A DNA stretch of 61,006 bases from an uncultured Candidatus Saccharibacteria bacterium (GCA_937989565.1 CALKRM010000010.1:1-61006); one strand, 5' to 3'. Counted from the first letter of the stretch, positions 51,654 through 60,349 are shown. Translations and numbers: made by a program. Notes: generated from the sequence alone by a model not told the origin.

Positions 51654-53678
51654 ATGAATCTAGACAAAGAAAAGCTTACGAAGAAGATAGTGGATACCAT
51701 AAAACCAGATGAAATAATTTATGCCGAATACTCTAGTGGCGGTGCGATGGGAAATTGTGGGTCAAGCAGAATTTATGCTCTCAAAGATGATGGCTTGCAT
51801 TATTACTACGCGAGTGTCTCCTCAAAAGAAAAAAGCCAAGAAGAAGCATATAGTATGGCTGTGGATTTGCTGTTTGGACTTGCTGATAAAAATATCTTAG
51901 ATAAAACATATGGCGGATTTGGGAACATAGCTTTTAAAAAGAAAGATATAACTTTTGATCGTAACGATGATAAGTGCTCATTTGTTTATGATAAGTATCT
52001 AATAGAGGCGTCGGTTCTTGGTGTATACAATAACGTTGCAAGAGCTTTTGCAAAAAAGAAGATAACCGAAGAAGTAATGGATTCGTGGAATAATCCTGAT
52101 AATTACTCTGCACTGTTAGTAGATGAAAGAATGCTTCTAAATAACTACGCTGAATATTATAAAAAAGACCGGCTCGAAATAACACTATCTAATTACATTG
52201 ACGCAATTGATGAAATTCGACACCTCAATCATTTAGACACAAACTTTGCAACATTCGAGCAAATATCAAGCGGGAGAGACGCGATTGCAAAGTATCGACT
52301 ACGCTATCTATTGGAAAAACTAGGTAAGAACGATACTGAGGGTATTTTCTATAATTTTGACATCAAAAAAGCAAAATCAGGCGATTTATTTGCCAGCATA
52401 AGCAAAAAGTTAGATGAAGATATTTCTGAAAAATTTACAAAGTACGAAGTTATCAAAACCAATAACTCGAATACGGACGAACTTAGCGGCAATATAGAAC
52501 AATTATTTAGGTATCCAGTAGTCGTAGATTTTTCGGATGAGGCTCATAAAACGATAAGTGAAGATATTGCAAAGATAAATTCTTCTGACTTGAGAGCGAG
52601 AGGATCCATAGGTTATTATCTGGCGAGTTGTCATTATACACTAGGCGAGCTTCCTCTGCAAAAAGTCTTACCAACAGCATTACAAGTACTGAGAAAAATG
52701 CCAAAAGACGACTTCAATTGCACAAACACAGACCAGACGTATTACGCGGCCTCTTGGCTTGTGGACAGAGCATGGAGCGCTATTACTGAGGGAGAAGATG
52801 ATTATAGTATTCGTTTCGGAAATATAATCTACAATAATATTTGGCCACAAATAGATGGAGTGTGGCCAATAAAGCATTATGGCGAGTATAAATTAACAGG
52901 GACATTGGGTGAGGGAGAAAATGATGCCGGTACTTATATCTTCGAGCGGGCCCTCGGCTTTATTTTAGCTCTAGATAATCTAAACGAACTGAATCCAGAA
53001 CTATATAATTTCTTAAAGAAAGATGGTTGGTCACCAAGCATTGATATACGTAGAAAAAAATTCCTCTTAAATGTAGCTAATCTTGAAGATAAGAGCATTT
53101 TCAAACAGCTTCGGGAATACATGAAAAAGGCACATCCAATGGACATAGAGGATAATCTTAATGATCTTGGATTATATTTCCCCACCACGATAAGACGTGC
53201 TGATTTTCTTATAGATGCGCTCCTGGATGAGCAGGATGAGTTACTCTCCGACACTAGAGATATTATGTGGATCAAGTTGCTTTCAACGGTCCATTATAAA
53301 GGCATTGGGAAACATATACTGCAAAGGACGGTTGATAATTTCGAGAAAATAGTAGAGCTTCTCGGAGAGAGGCGAATCGTAGATGTGTATTTTGCTACAT
53401 GCACTGGTGTAGATGAAGAAGATGAGATCGTTTTACTCAAAGAATTCAAAGAAAAGTTGCAAAGTATTGAGACCAAAAAAGATGAAAATTCAGAACTTAT
53501 TGAGAGAAATATAAAGGTGCTGGAATCTACATTTACAGCCGCCAAAAAACATATAGAAGAAACTGCGTTCCAAAGAAAAGAGTTGAGAACCTGGCTAGAC
53601 AAGGAATATCCAAATTTGATAAAGATAGAATCTTCCGAAAACGATTCTGATTTATACATAACAAGAACAACAACGTAA
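51654..53678 (+). CDS. Large unknown helical protein
   Basis: A 674-residue soluble protein, mostly helical and acidic, of no family I recognise; no signal peptide, no P-loop and no nuclease motif seen. ATG 51654 is chosen because AAAGGAG precedes it; the open frame starts at 51606. It is bracketed by two truncated gene starts (51550-51630 and 53675-53773), as if it had replaced part of an older locus. It follows a PD-(D/E)XK gene in the same direction but a terminator-like region lies between them. Confidence 0.7.
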   Translation: MNLDKEKLTKKIVDTIKPDEIIYAEYSSGGAMGNCGSSRIYALKDDGLHYYYASVSSKEKSQEEAYSMAVDLLFGLADKNILDKTYGGFGNIAFKKKDITFDRNDDKCSFVYDKYLIEASVLGVYNNVARAFAKKKITEEVMDSWNNPDNYSALLVDERMLLNNYAEYYKKDRLEITLSNYIDAIDEIRHLNHLDTNFATFEQISSGRDAIAKYRLRYLLEKLGKNDTEGIFYNFDIKKAKSGDLFASISKKLDEDISEKFTKYEVIKTNNSNTDELSGNIEQLFRYPVVVDFSDEAHKTISEDIAKINSSDLRARGSIGYYLASCHYTLGELPLQKVLPTALQVLRKMPKDDFNCTNTDQTYYAASWLVDRAWSAITEGEDDYSIRFGNIIYNNIWPQIDGVWPIKHYGEYKLTGTLGEGENDAGTYIFERALGFILALDNLNELNPELYNFLKKDGWSPSIDIRRKKFLLNVANLEDKSIFKQLREYMKKAHPMDIEDNLNDLGLYFPTTIRRADFLIDALLDEQDELLSDTRDIMWIKLLSTVHYKGIGKHILQRTVDNFEKIVELLGERRIVDVYFATCTGVDEEDEIVLLKEFKEKLQSIETKKDENSELIERNIKVLESTFTAAKKHIEETAFQRKELRTWLDKEYPNLIKIESSENDSDLYITRTTT

Positions 53679-53773
53679 TTATATTAAATATTTACTGCGA
53701 TGTTGATGGCGTAATTAAAAAGTATACGCCCCAAGGAAGACATATGAACTGGAGAAATTGGTTTAGCTCCTAA
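53675..53773 (+). pseudogene. 5' remnant of a HAD-like gene
   Basis: A 32-codon frame without a standard start that reads LNIYCDVDGVIKKYTPQGRH and a few more residues before TAA. The hhhDxDGxh pattern is HAD motif I, usually at the very N-terminus of such phosphatases. It overlaps the preceding stop and then breaks off. Confidence 0.4.
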
Positions 53774-53837
53774 TAAAAAACACCCGCTTCAAACAGTCGC
53801 AATTGACTAGTAAAACAGATGTTTCGAAATGCTATTA

Positions 53838-53913
53838 TGGAGCCACGATCGGGGCTTGAACCCGAGACCTCATCCTTACCATGGATGCGCTCTACCAACT
53901 GAGCTATCGCGGC
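53838..53913 (-). tRNA. tRNA-Thr (GGU), 3' CCA encoded
   Basis: Acceptor GCCGCGA/TCGTGGC, anticodon stem CATCC/GGATG around ATGGTAA (anticodon GGT), T arm CTCGGGTTCAAGCCCCGA, discriminator T and encoded CCA. Confidence 0.95.
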
Positions 53914-53960
53914 GTAACAGGCTTAATTTTAGCATATTAAGCCGTATTTAATCAACCGGG

Positions 53961-54248
53961 CTATTTTTTACGAGTGGATTTTTTGGCTGGCGTGCCGGCT
54001 TCTTTTGGTAGTTTTGGCGTGACAAATGCTTCTATTATTCCCCACGCTATGCTATTGACCAAGAACGTAACGAACAATATTCCTGAAGCTGATGCCGCCA
54101 AGTGTGCTGACGAGGCGTTAAATAATGTCAATAATCCCGCTATAGCCAGTCCGATTATAGCTAACATAATATAGGCGTATTGTAATTTCAATCGTTGGTT
54201 TTTTTCGCTATTCCATAATGCCAGAATGGATTTTGTAAATTCAAACAT
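53961..54248 (-). CDS. Small membrane protein, two helices
   Basis: A 95-residue protein with two membrane helices (about 25-45 and 52-75) and a basic C-terminal tail ending in KKSTRKK. ATG 54248 is chosen: TTGACT, a 17-base spacer and TATTAT end six bases before it; the ATG at 54302 lies upstream of the promoter. Family unknown. Sits between tRNA-Tyr and tRNA-Thr. Confidence 0.6.
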   Translation of the reverse strand: MFEFTKSILALWNSEKNQRLKLQYAYIMLAIIGLAIAGLLTLFNASSAHLAASASGILFVTFLVNSIAWGIIEAFVTPKLPKEAGTPAKKSTRKK

Positions 54249-54304
54249 GCTCATATAATAGCACATATGCTTATAAAAGTCAATAATGTATGCTTTTCCC
54301 ATCT

Positions 54305-54327
54305 AAAAAATCGCCCGTAAAGGCGAT
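54305..54327 (-). terminator. Terminator of the tRNA-Thr/tRNA-Tyr transcript
   Basis: ATCGCC and GGCGAT pair around TTTACG, followed by TTTTTTAG on the minus strand. Confidence 0.8.
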
Positions 54328-54337
54328 AATTCAATCT

Positions 54338-54422
54338 TGGTGCTGGAAGTAGGACTCGAACCTACGAAGCCTTACGGCGGGAGATTTACAGTCTCCTGTG
54401 ATTGCCACTACACGATTCCAGC
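54338..54422 (-). tRNA. tRNA-Tyr (GUA), 3' CCA encoded
   Basis: Acceptor GCTGGAA/TTCCAGC, anticodon stem GGAGA/TCTCC around CTGTAAA (anticodon GTA), a long variable arm, T arm GTAGGTTCGAGTCCTAC, discriminator A and encoded CCA. Confidence 0.95.
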
Positions 54423-54428
54423 GTGATG

Positions 54429-54505
54429 TGGAGCCGCTTCTCGGGCTCGAACCGAGGACCTACGGTTTACAAAACCGTTGCTCTAGCCAACTGAGCTAAA
54501 GCGGC
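54429..54505 (-). tRNA. tRNA-Thr (UGU), 3' CCA encoded
   Basis: Acceptor GCCGCTT/AAGCGGC, anticodon stem ACGGT/ACCGT around TTTGTAA (anticodon TGT), T arm CTCGGTTCGAGCCCGAG, discriminator T and encoded CCA. Six bases upstream of tRNA-Tyr, so co-transcribed. Confidence 0.95.
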
Positions 54506-54548
54506 AACTGAATTTATTTTATCAATTTTTTCTCTCTGTGACAAGAGT

Positions 54549-55232
54549 TTACATAACTATTTTTCGTGGTTGATGTATTTTACGCTGTTGGCGTGGACGT
54601 GGCGCGTCGGCTTTCTTTGATGGTGTCGTCGGAGTTAGCATTTTTGTAGCTTTCTTACGCAATTCTTCAGCTAATTCAGCCTGTCCGGCATTGTCATACG
54701 CTTCCGCTAAAATCTTCAACGTCTGAGGAATCGGCTCTAATTCGACAGCCTTCTCCAGGGCGTTAATAACCTTCTTCGTATTCCCTATCTTCTCCTGAAC
54801 CTTAGCGTAAGCGATGTAGCGCGCCGCCAAATCATCTTCCATTTCCAGTGCTTGCTCGAATGCTAGCGACGCCTTTTCATAATTCTCTGTTTCATAATAA
54901 ATTAAGCCGACATTATGAAGGCTGGAGGCACTTGGCTCCAAACTCTGGGCAATCTCAAAACACTCGATGGCGTCTTTGTATGCGCGTTGCTTGGCGTATA
55001 AAATCCCTAAGCGGTTGTACGCCGTGGCGTTTTTCTCGTCGACTCGCAAAATTGTCAATAAAGCCTTTTCCGCTCGTAAATATTTATTCTCACGAATTGA
55101 TTCTTGGGCAATTTCCCATAACTGATCAAGTTTATTAGTAATCTTAGTTGGCAGATCGCCAGTTTCTTTAATTGACGGATGATAAAAAATCGCCCAAATC
55201 ATTAAAATTAGAATGAGGAATAATCCAAACAT
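54549..55232 (-). CDS. Membrane-anchored TPR protein
   Basis: A 227-residue protein with one N-terminal membrane helix (about 2-17) and at least four tetratricopeptide repeats (for example NATAYNRLGILYAKQRAYKD and SSLHNVGLIYYETENYEKA), ending with a basic tail. TPRs mediate protein contacts; the partner is unknown. TATAAT lies nine bases before ATG 55232. It is the last gene of the run that starts with the racemase. Confidence 0.85.
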   Translation of the reverse strand: MFGLFLILILMIWAIFYHPSIKETGDLPTKITNKLDQLWEIAQESIRENKYLRAEKALLTILRVDEKNATAYNRLGILYAKQRAYKDAIECFEIAQSLEPSASSLHNVGLIYYETENYEKASLAFEQALEMEDDLAARYIAYAKVQEKIGNTKKVINALEKAVELEPIPQTLKILAEAYDNAGQAELAEELRKKATKMLTPTTPSKKADAPRPRQQRKIHQPRKIVM

Positions 55233-55242
55233 ATCTATACTA

Positions 55243-56052
55243 TTATATCACAAGTTGCGTCAGCGCCAGCCTGACGTTGGCGTTGGATTTTAATGCGCTC
55301 GCAACAGAGGTGGTTTTTTCAAGTTGCTCTTCAAGTGACGGATTTATTCCGTGGGATAAAGATTGAAAGCGAATCATATTTACTATAATATCCGTCAATA
55401 ATATCGCTTTTTGGCGGTCAGGAAAGTATTTGGCGAGATTCTTAAACACGTCGTATTCCCGATTTGTGGCTAAAATTTGCTTTGCGTCGGTGGCTAATTG
55501 TCGATATTCGGCGAATTTTTCTGGATTTTCCGCCAACTCTTTAATCAACAATGGTCGCCCTGCAGCTAAAAAAAGAATTTGCTGGCTAGAGGCGGGGTCT
55601 AAATTGTACTTTTCAAGCAGTTTTTTATCTTGGGCGGATGTCGTTTTATGAATCGTCAACGTCTGGCAACGAGATCTAACAGTATCAAGCATTAACTTCG
55701 GGTTTTTCGCAACAAGGATAAAATTGGTATTTTTATTCGGCTCTTCCAGCGCTTTCAGGAATGCATTTTGCGACGGCTCGGTCATTGAATCGGCTTCGTC
55801 AATGATAATAACTCGACGATTTATAGCGTAAGTTCGAAGCATAGAGATGAGCTCGCGGATTTGATCGACAGATATGGTCTGCTTTTCCGGAAGCGGTTTC
55901 AGGTGAAAAGTATCGCTATTTTTTGCTAGAATTTGAGCCACACCTAGTCCATCAAGTCCATAATCCGCAATTACTAAAAGCGCGTGCGGCAATTGCGATG
56001 AGATCTGGCTGATTTTTTGAGTATCTCGAGCGGATATAATCACTTCAGACAT
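55243..56052 (-). CDS. holB: DNA polymerase III delta' subunit-like
   Basis: A 269-residue clamp-loader subunit. The AAA+ fold is seen from RRVIIIDEADSMTEPSQNAF, LEEPNKNTNFILVAKNP and DTVRSRCQTLTI (SRC motif). The P-loop is degenerate, as usual for delta', and the protein is shorter than in E. coli. It directly follows the pseudouridine synthase gene. Works with dnaX at 31-33 kb. Confidence 0.85.
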   Translation of the reverse strand: MSEVIISARDTQKISQISSQLPHALLVIADYGLDGLGVAQILAKNSDTFHLKPLPEKQTISVDQIRELISMLRTYAINRRVIIIDEADSMTEPSQNAFLKALEEPNKNTNFILVAKNPKLMLDTVRSRCQTLTIHKTTSAQDKKLLEKYNLDPASSQQILFLAAGRPLLIKELAENPEKFAEYRQLATDAKQILATNREYDVFKNLAKYFPDRQKAILLTDIIVNMIRFQSLSHGINPSLEEQLEKTTSVASALKSNANVRLALTQLVI

Positions 56053-57198
56053 CTATAAATCCTCTGGGAAGAATTCCTTGAATTCGTCAGGAACTGCAGC
56101 TTCAAAAACTTTTCTCTCACCAGACGGCAAAGTTATTTCTAATTTTTGAGCATGCAACATCATACGACAATCCGAAGACTTTCCATAAACTCGATCACCA
56201 AGAATCGGCGTATTTAAATGAGCCAAATGAACGCGCAATTGATGAGTCCGACCAGTGGTTGGCTTCAGCTCCACGAGCGACTGAGTGTCATTTTCCGCCA
56301 AAACATGGTAAGTCGTCTGAGCTAACTTCCCGTTCGGATCTATACGAAAAGTGCTCGGCGCTGAAGGATTGCGACCTATTGGCAGATCAATTTTTGCGGC
56401 ATTCAACTTTGGCTTGCCGTCGGTTATCGCTATGTAGGTTTTCTTGGCGGTTCGTTCGGCAAATTGCCTCTGTAGATGCGCGGCAGATTCTGGGTTTTTG
56501 GCGATAATCAGTAGTCCTGAGGTGTCACGATCAAGCCTGTGAACAATTCCTGGTCGATCGGTGTCCGTTGCGAATGAGGTTTTGGGGCGAATTATCTCCG
56601 CGACCGTCGGTTCATCAGAAAGTCCGCCCTTCGCGTGCGTCAATAGTCCGCTTGGTTTATTAACGACAATCACATCGTCATCCTCGTATAAAATCGGCAA
56701 ATCTACATCCGTCTGCTCTTTTTCTGGCAAATTAAGCGCAATCTCATCAGTTTCATCAACCTCAAACTTCGGTGTCGTCGCGACTTTATTATTGACCGAA
56801 ACGTATCCAGCTTTTATGTATTTTTGCCAAAGACTTCGGGAAATTGTCGTATCAAATTTGGTCGATAAATAAATATCCAAGCGCACTTTGGTCGGCGAAA
56901 TTTTGAACATTATGATATACTTTCCTTGGAACGGCGTTTCGATAAATTCCGGATCTAGCGGATTCGGCAAAATCTCGGCATTATCTGGTCTTTCTGTCCA
57001 TAGCTCGTCAATAGATTCTTCGTCAACAACCGAGCCGTAAAGTAGCGCAAAATGCTGCTTATTCAAAATAAATTCCGCAAAAACGTGCGACTCGTCCGTT
57101 CGAATTTCCAGCCGACGCAGTGCTTTGACGGGCGTATTGTCGTCCGCCAGTTTGTATAATCTAGCTATTTTCAGCACTGTCCGAGGTAATATTTTCAC
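56053..57198 (-). CDS. RluA-family pseudouridine synthase with extra N-terminal domain
   Basis: A 381-residue enzyme isomerising uridine in 23S rRNA or tRNA. An S4 domain (about 100-160, SPTKVRLDIYLSTKF) precedes the catalytic domain with PGIVHRLDRDTSGLLIIAK (catalytic Asp in HRLDRDTSG) and GRTHQLRVHLAHLNTPILGD. The first 100 residues form an additional domain not usual for RluD, reading like a PilZ- or SelB-like beta fold but not recognised. The target site is not predictable. Confidence 0.9.
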   Translation of the reverse strand: MKILPRTVLKIARLYKLADDNTPVKALRRLEIRTDESHVFAEFILNKQHFALLYGSVVDEESIDELWTERPDNAEILPNPLDPEFIETPFQGKYIIMFKISPTKVRLDIYLSTKFDTTISRSLWQKYIKAGYVSVNNKVATTPKFEVDETDEIALNLPEKEQTDVDLPILYEDDDVIVVNKPSGLLTHAKGGLSDEPTVAEIIRPKTSFATDTDRPGIVHRLDRDTSGLLIIAKNPESAAHLQRQFAERTAKKTYIAITDGKPKLNAAKIDLPIGRNPSAPSTFRIDPNGKLAQTTYHVLAENDTQSLVELKPTTGRTHQLRVHLAHLNTPILGDRVYGKSSDCRMMLHAQKLEITLPSGERKVFEAAVPDEFKEFFPEDL

Positions 57199-57210
57199 GC
57201 GATTTGCTCC

Positions 57211-58263
57211 TTATTTTCGAAGCCCTACAGCTTTTTGAACGCGATACAAAGTTTCATTAGCGACGACATTCATATCTTTTTCACTGGAAGCCAGCTTCTC
57301 TTCAATCGCTCGCTCATCAACCGCCGCAAGCCGATTCTGGAAATTCTCCAAAAATTCCGCAACTTCGTCGGCCACGATTCGCTTGAAATCGCCATAACGA
57401 TCCATACCGAAGTACTCGTTGGCAGTCTGCTCCATAGTAACTTCCCTGCCAGCGTCTTGTCGAACCAAAGTCAAAATCTCCAGCAAATTAGAAATTCCCG
57501 GTTGATTTTCCTTGTCGTATTGGACTTTGCCAATTGAATCTGTTGTTGCGCTCATTATTTTCTTATGTGCCGATTTTGGATCATCAGAAAGGAAGATAAT
57601 TCCCTTGCCGCTCTCGTCAGATTTGCTCATTTTCTTCGCTGGATTCACGAGATCTGTAATCCTCAATCCTTGGTCTTTTCCGAAGAATTGATGCTGCTGA
57701 ATTACGGGTTTTGGCATGATAAATAGATCACCAAACTTACGATTCATTCGCTCAGCAATATCACGCGTGAACTCCAAATGCTGGGTCTGATCGTCGCCAA
57801 CTGGCATGTAAGTCGCGCCGTAAAGTAGAATGTCGGCAGCCATCAAGACGGGATAGTTAAATAGTCCAACAGAAGCGTCGCCCTTACTTCCCTTATCCTT
57901 AAACTGCGTCATTCGACTCATCTCGCCAAATCCAGTGAAACAATCCAGAATCCACGCCAGTTCACTGTGCGCCGAAATGCGGCTTTGGCGGTAAAGATGA
58001 ATGGAAGGGTTGTCCAGCGGTAATCCAGCGGCGGTATAAATTCGCGCGTTGTTCAGGATGCTGTCGTATAACTTACTGTGGTCGATTGGCGTCGTAAAAC
58101 TGTGAAGATCTGGGATGAATAGATTGATATCGTATTCGTCCGAGCGACGTTTCGCCATGTTGATAATTGGCAAAATAGCCCCAAAGTAATTACCTATGTG
58201 GATGTTGTTGTTGGCGCGCACGCCAGTGAGAATTACAGGTTTGGATGGTTTCATTGTATTCAT
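57211..58263 (-). CDS. trpS: Tryptophanyl-tRNA synthetase
   Basis: A 350-residue class I synthetase. HIGH-type motif NNNIHIGNYFGA, KMSKS in NPAKKMSKSDESGKG, and the Trp-binding GFGEMSRMTQFKDK segment. Translation is coupled to the racemase gene upstream (one-base overlap). The gene is downstream of a possible leader-peptide attenuator at 58992-59120. The matching tRNA-Trp is at 46.9 kb. Confidence 0.96.
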   Translation of the reverse strand: MNTMKPSKPVILTGVRANNNIHIGNYFGAILPIINMAKRRSDEYDINLFIPDLHSFTTPIDHSKLYDSILNNARIYTAAGLPLDNPSIHLYRQSRISAHSELAWILDCFTGFGEMSRMTQFKDKGSKGDASVGLFNYPVLMAADILLYGATYMPVGDDQTQHLEFTRDIAERMNRKFGDLFIMPKPVIQQHQFFGKDQGLRITDLVNPAKKMSKSDESGKGIIFLSDDPKSAHKKIMSATTDSIGKVQYDKENQPGISNLLEILTLVRQDAGREVTMEQTANEYFGMDRYGDFKRIVADEVAEFLENFQNRLAAVDERAIEEKLASSEKDMNVVANETLYRVQKAVGLRK

Positions 58264-58970
58264 TATAACACTCCTTTGATTGTTAAGTAACGTAACAAAA
58301 TGTTTATTGGGTCAATGGTGTTTGGTTTTTCGGCGAAGGCGCAGGATAATTCGGTGCAGCCTAATAGTACTGGCGGACTGCTGGGGTAATTATTGATATA
58401 GTTTACTGCGTTTGCCTGCTCGTACTGGGTTGTTGTTGGTATTTTATCCAGTACCGACTGCGGTATTGCCTGATCAGAAGTTACTGCGCGAATTATCACT
58501 TCCAGCGCTTGTTCTTCGTCCTTATCCGGCGTTAATACGGTTACTCCGGCGGCTTTCAACGGCTTGTCATATAGTCCAGTGCGGATGGTCGTCGGCGACG
58601 CTAGCAGTCTAATTGTTTTATAATGGTGGCTAATATAATCAATTGCGGAATCCACCATGGAAGTTATGTGAATATTCAGCCGCTGTTCAATATCGGGCTG
58701 CAACAAATGCGCAGTATTGCAGGCAATTATGATAACGTCGTCCATCGACGCGTCAATATTTTTCAGCTCGTTTATGATAATTTCCAAGGCTTCGCTGCGC
58801 CGCGATTCATTGGCGATAAAATCAGGAACCGGCAGCGACAAATGAACTATATGCGGAAAATCCGTGCCATCCTTCGCGCCATCTGCCAGCGCCTGCTGAA
58901 TCATCCGCTGGTGTAGCTCCAAGCTTGCCTGCGGCCCCATGCCGCCGATAATAATTATTCTTTGCTTCAT
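58263..58970 (-). CDS. Aspartate/glutamate racemase-family protein
   Basis: A 235-residue PLP-independent amino-acid racemase of the Asp/Glu/hydantoin racemase family. Both catalytic cysteines are visible (IIIACNTAHLLQ and VLLGCTELSCAF) and the N-terminus has IIGGMGPQASLELHQR typical of aspartate racemases. D-Asp or D-Glu for peptidoglycan is the likely product. AAAGGAGGAATT precedes the ATG. First structural gene of the trpS operon. Confidence 0.88.
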   Translation of the reverse strand: MKQRIIIIGGMGPQASLELHQRMIQQALADGAKDGTDFPHIVHLSLPVPDFIANESRRSEALEIIINELKNIDASMDDVIIIACNTAHLLQPDIEQRLNIHITSMVDSAIDYISHHYKTIRLLASPTTIRTGLYDKPLKAAGVTVLTPDKDEEQALEVIIRAVTSDQAIPQSVLDKIPTTTQYEQANAVNYINNYPSSPPVLLGCTELSCAFAEKPNTIDPINILLRYLTIKGVL

Positions 58971-58991
58971 AATTCCTCCTTTGGGTTATAT

Positions 58992-59013
58992 AAAAAAGAC
59001 CGCGCGCGGCCTC
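58992..59013 (-). terminator. Intrinsic terminator ahead of the racemase-trpS operon
   Basis: AGGCCG and CGGTCT pair around CGCG and are followed by TTTTTT on the minus strand. It lies between the leader peptide and the Shine-Dalgarno of the racemase gene, so transcription must pass it to express trpS. Confidence 0.7.
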
Positions 59014-59042
59014 TAGTCATGGTTGGTATTTTCAGAAGAAAT

Positions 59043-59120
59043 TTACGAACAATTCAACAAGCCGCGGCGAAAACGCGTGCTTTGCCAGGCGGTGCTGATG
59101 AATTGCCGTTTTATAGTCAT
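59043..59120 (-). CDS. Candidate leader peptide of the racemase-trpS operon
   Basis: A 25-codon frame, MTIKRQFISTAWQSTRFRRG and five more residues, starting six bases after TATAAT (59127-59132; -35 TTGCGA with a 17-base spacer). It contains one Trp codon and an Arg-rich end and is followed by an intrinsic terminator. The layout suggests ribosome-mediated attenuation, but a single Trp codon is weak evidence. Its last codons contain CCGCGGC, which could pair with the terminator stem as an antiterminator. Confidence 0.4.
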   Translation of the reverse strand: MTIKRQFISTAWQSTRFRRGLLNCS

Positions 59121-59172
59121 GGGGTGATTATAACGCTAATTGCTAAAATTCGCAAACGTTCTATAAAACAGC

Positions 59173-59385
59173 TCACTTGGATATGTGCCAAACCCATAAA
59201 ATGATGTAAATAGATAAACCGATTGAAAATAAGAGCGATAGGATAGCCATCGGATTTGCTTTCCATAATATTGTCCATGTTGGCGGCGAAATGATAAATT
59301 CTACCATTGCTAAGAACCCGATTTTAGTATAGATATGCAGCGATTCAGCCAGGCAAACAGCGAAACCGATTACCATACCGAACAC
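59173..59385 (-). CDS. Small membrane protein, start uncertain
   Basis: A 70-residue protein with two hydrophobic segments (about 1-30 and 45-66). The coding-like frame continues upstream of ATG 59385 for 17 more hydrophobic codons without an ATG, so either the start is non-standard or the 5' end has been damaged. Family unknown. Confidence 0.4.
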   Translation of the reverse strand: MFGMVIGFAVCLAESLHIYTKIGFLAMVEFIISPPTWTILWKANPMAILSLLFSIGLSIYIILWVWHISK

Positions 59386-59438
59386 AGAGGCTACGATTAG
59401 TAAAATGACATTAAGGAGCGGCGATCTTTCTTCCTAGC

Positions 59439-59741
59439 TCAGCTTAGTTGTTGCTTTATAATCTTTAAAGATTTTTTATATGTAGACGCTATATCATTTT
59501 CTATCTTTCGTATAGCTGATACATCACTTTGGGATGTTGCTATGCCATCAAAGTTACTTGCTAAATCATCCCAGTCAATTGCTGGATAGTCGACTTTATC
59601 ACAGTTAGTTAATCGCGTCATTGCAAAACACAATACATCAAGCGATACAGCCGTCCCGATTTTGTCTTGTGAATCTCGGTAGAGATCAATGATTTCGCGA
59701 GCAATGATAGCCTGTTGTACGCGGTTATTATCAGCTTTCAT
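59439..59741 (-). CDS. Unknown small helical protein
   Basis: A 100-residue acidic helical protein of no recognised family. It overlaps the stop of the Ham1-like gene upstream by four bases, implying coupled translation and perhaps a joint function. Confidence 0.6.
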   Translation of the reverse strand: MKADNNRVQQAIIAREIIDLYRDSQDKIGTAVSLDVLCFAMTRLTNCDKVDYPAIDWDDLASNFDGIATSQSDVSAIRKIENDIASTYKKSLKIIKQQLS

Positions 59742-60328
59742 GCATCTATTAAATAATCCCTCAGCATCGCGAGCCCGTCAACTTTCTCAATTATCGTCAG
59801 ATATTCTTGCCATTCTTCGTCGTTCAATTCTGCCAAACTGCGACCAAGAAAGCTCGGATGTCCATAAATATATAACAATTCCGTCCAGCCATGAAGATTA
59901 TCGCCACGCGGCTCGTCAACGATAAATCCCTCTTCGTTGGCTACGAAAATGTGGTCTTTTTCGCCGTCAAAATAGCCAACCGCAAAAGAAAAAATAGCTC
60001 GACGATCAGTCTCGCCCTTCATTAACTTGATAATGCCGGGATAGCTAAAGCTATTCAGTAGCAATTTAACAAACGGCCCCGGAAAACCTTTTAGCGCCGG
60101 AATGAAAAAACCGCGATCGTCAACGACCAGACGCTTGTCTGGAAACGCTTTCTTGGCTTGAGATAATTTACTTTTGGCAATCGTCTGAATGTCAAGCCCT
60201 CGTCCTTCGTCAAAATCATAATCAAGCTGTCTTAAATCAACACCAAGCGGCTGAAGGAGCTCTTGAAGACTGGTGAATTTGCTGTGATTGGAAGTGATGA
60301 AATAAATTGGGCTATTCTCTTGTTTCAT
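59738..60328 (-). CDS. Ham1/RdgB-like NTP pyrophosphatase family protein
   Basis: A 196-residue protein of the Ham1-like family, which hydrolyses non-canonical purine NTPs such as ITP and XTP. Motifs: FITSNHSKFTSLQELL, VVDDRGFFIPALKGFPGPF and DRRAIFSFAVGYFDG. It is more divergent than housekeeping RdgB. TATACT lies seven bases before the ATG. A 42-bp repeat lies just upstream. Confidence 0.8.
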   Translation of the reverse strand: MKQENSPIYFITSNHSKFTSLQELLQPLGVDLRQLDYDFDEGRGLDIQTIAKSKLSQAKKAFPDKRLVVDDRGFFIPALKGFPGPFVKLLLNSFSYPGIIKLMKGETDRRAIFSFAVGYFDGEKDHIFVANEEGFIVDEPRGDNLHGWTELLYIYGHPSFLGRSLAELNDEEWQEYLTIIEKVDGLAMLRDYLIDA

Positions 60329-60349
60329 ACTAATAAGTATACGCTAACT

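Noticed and set aside
57199..59172. T-box riboswitch ahead of trpS
   Set aside because: No AGGGTGGNACCGCG T-box or specifier loop; the region instead has a short frame and a simple terminator.
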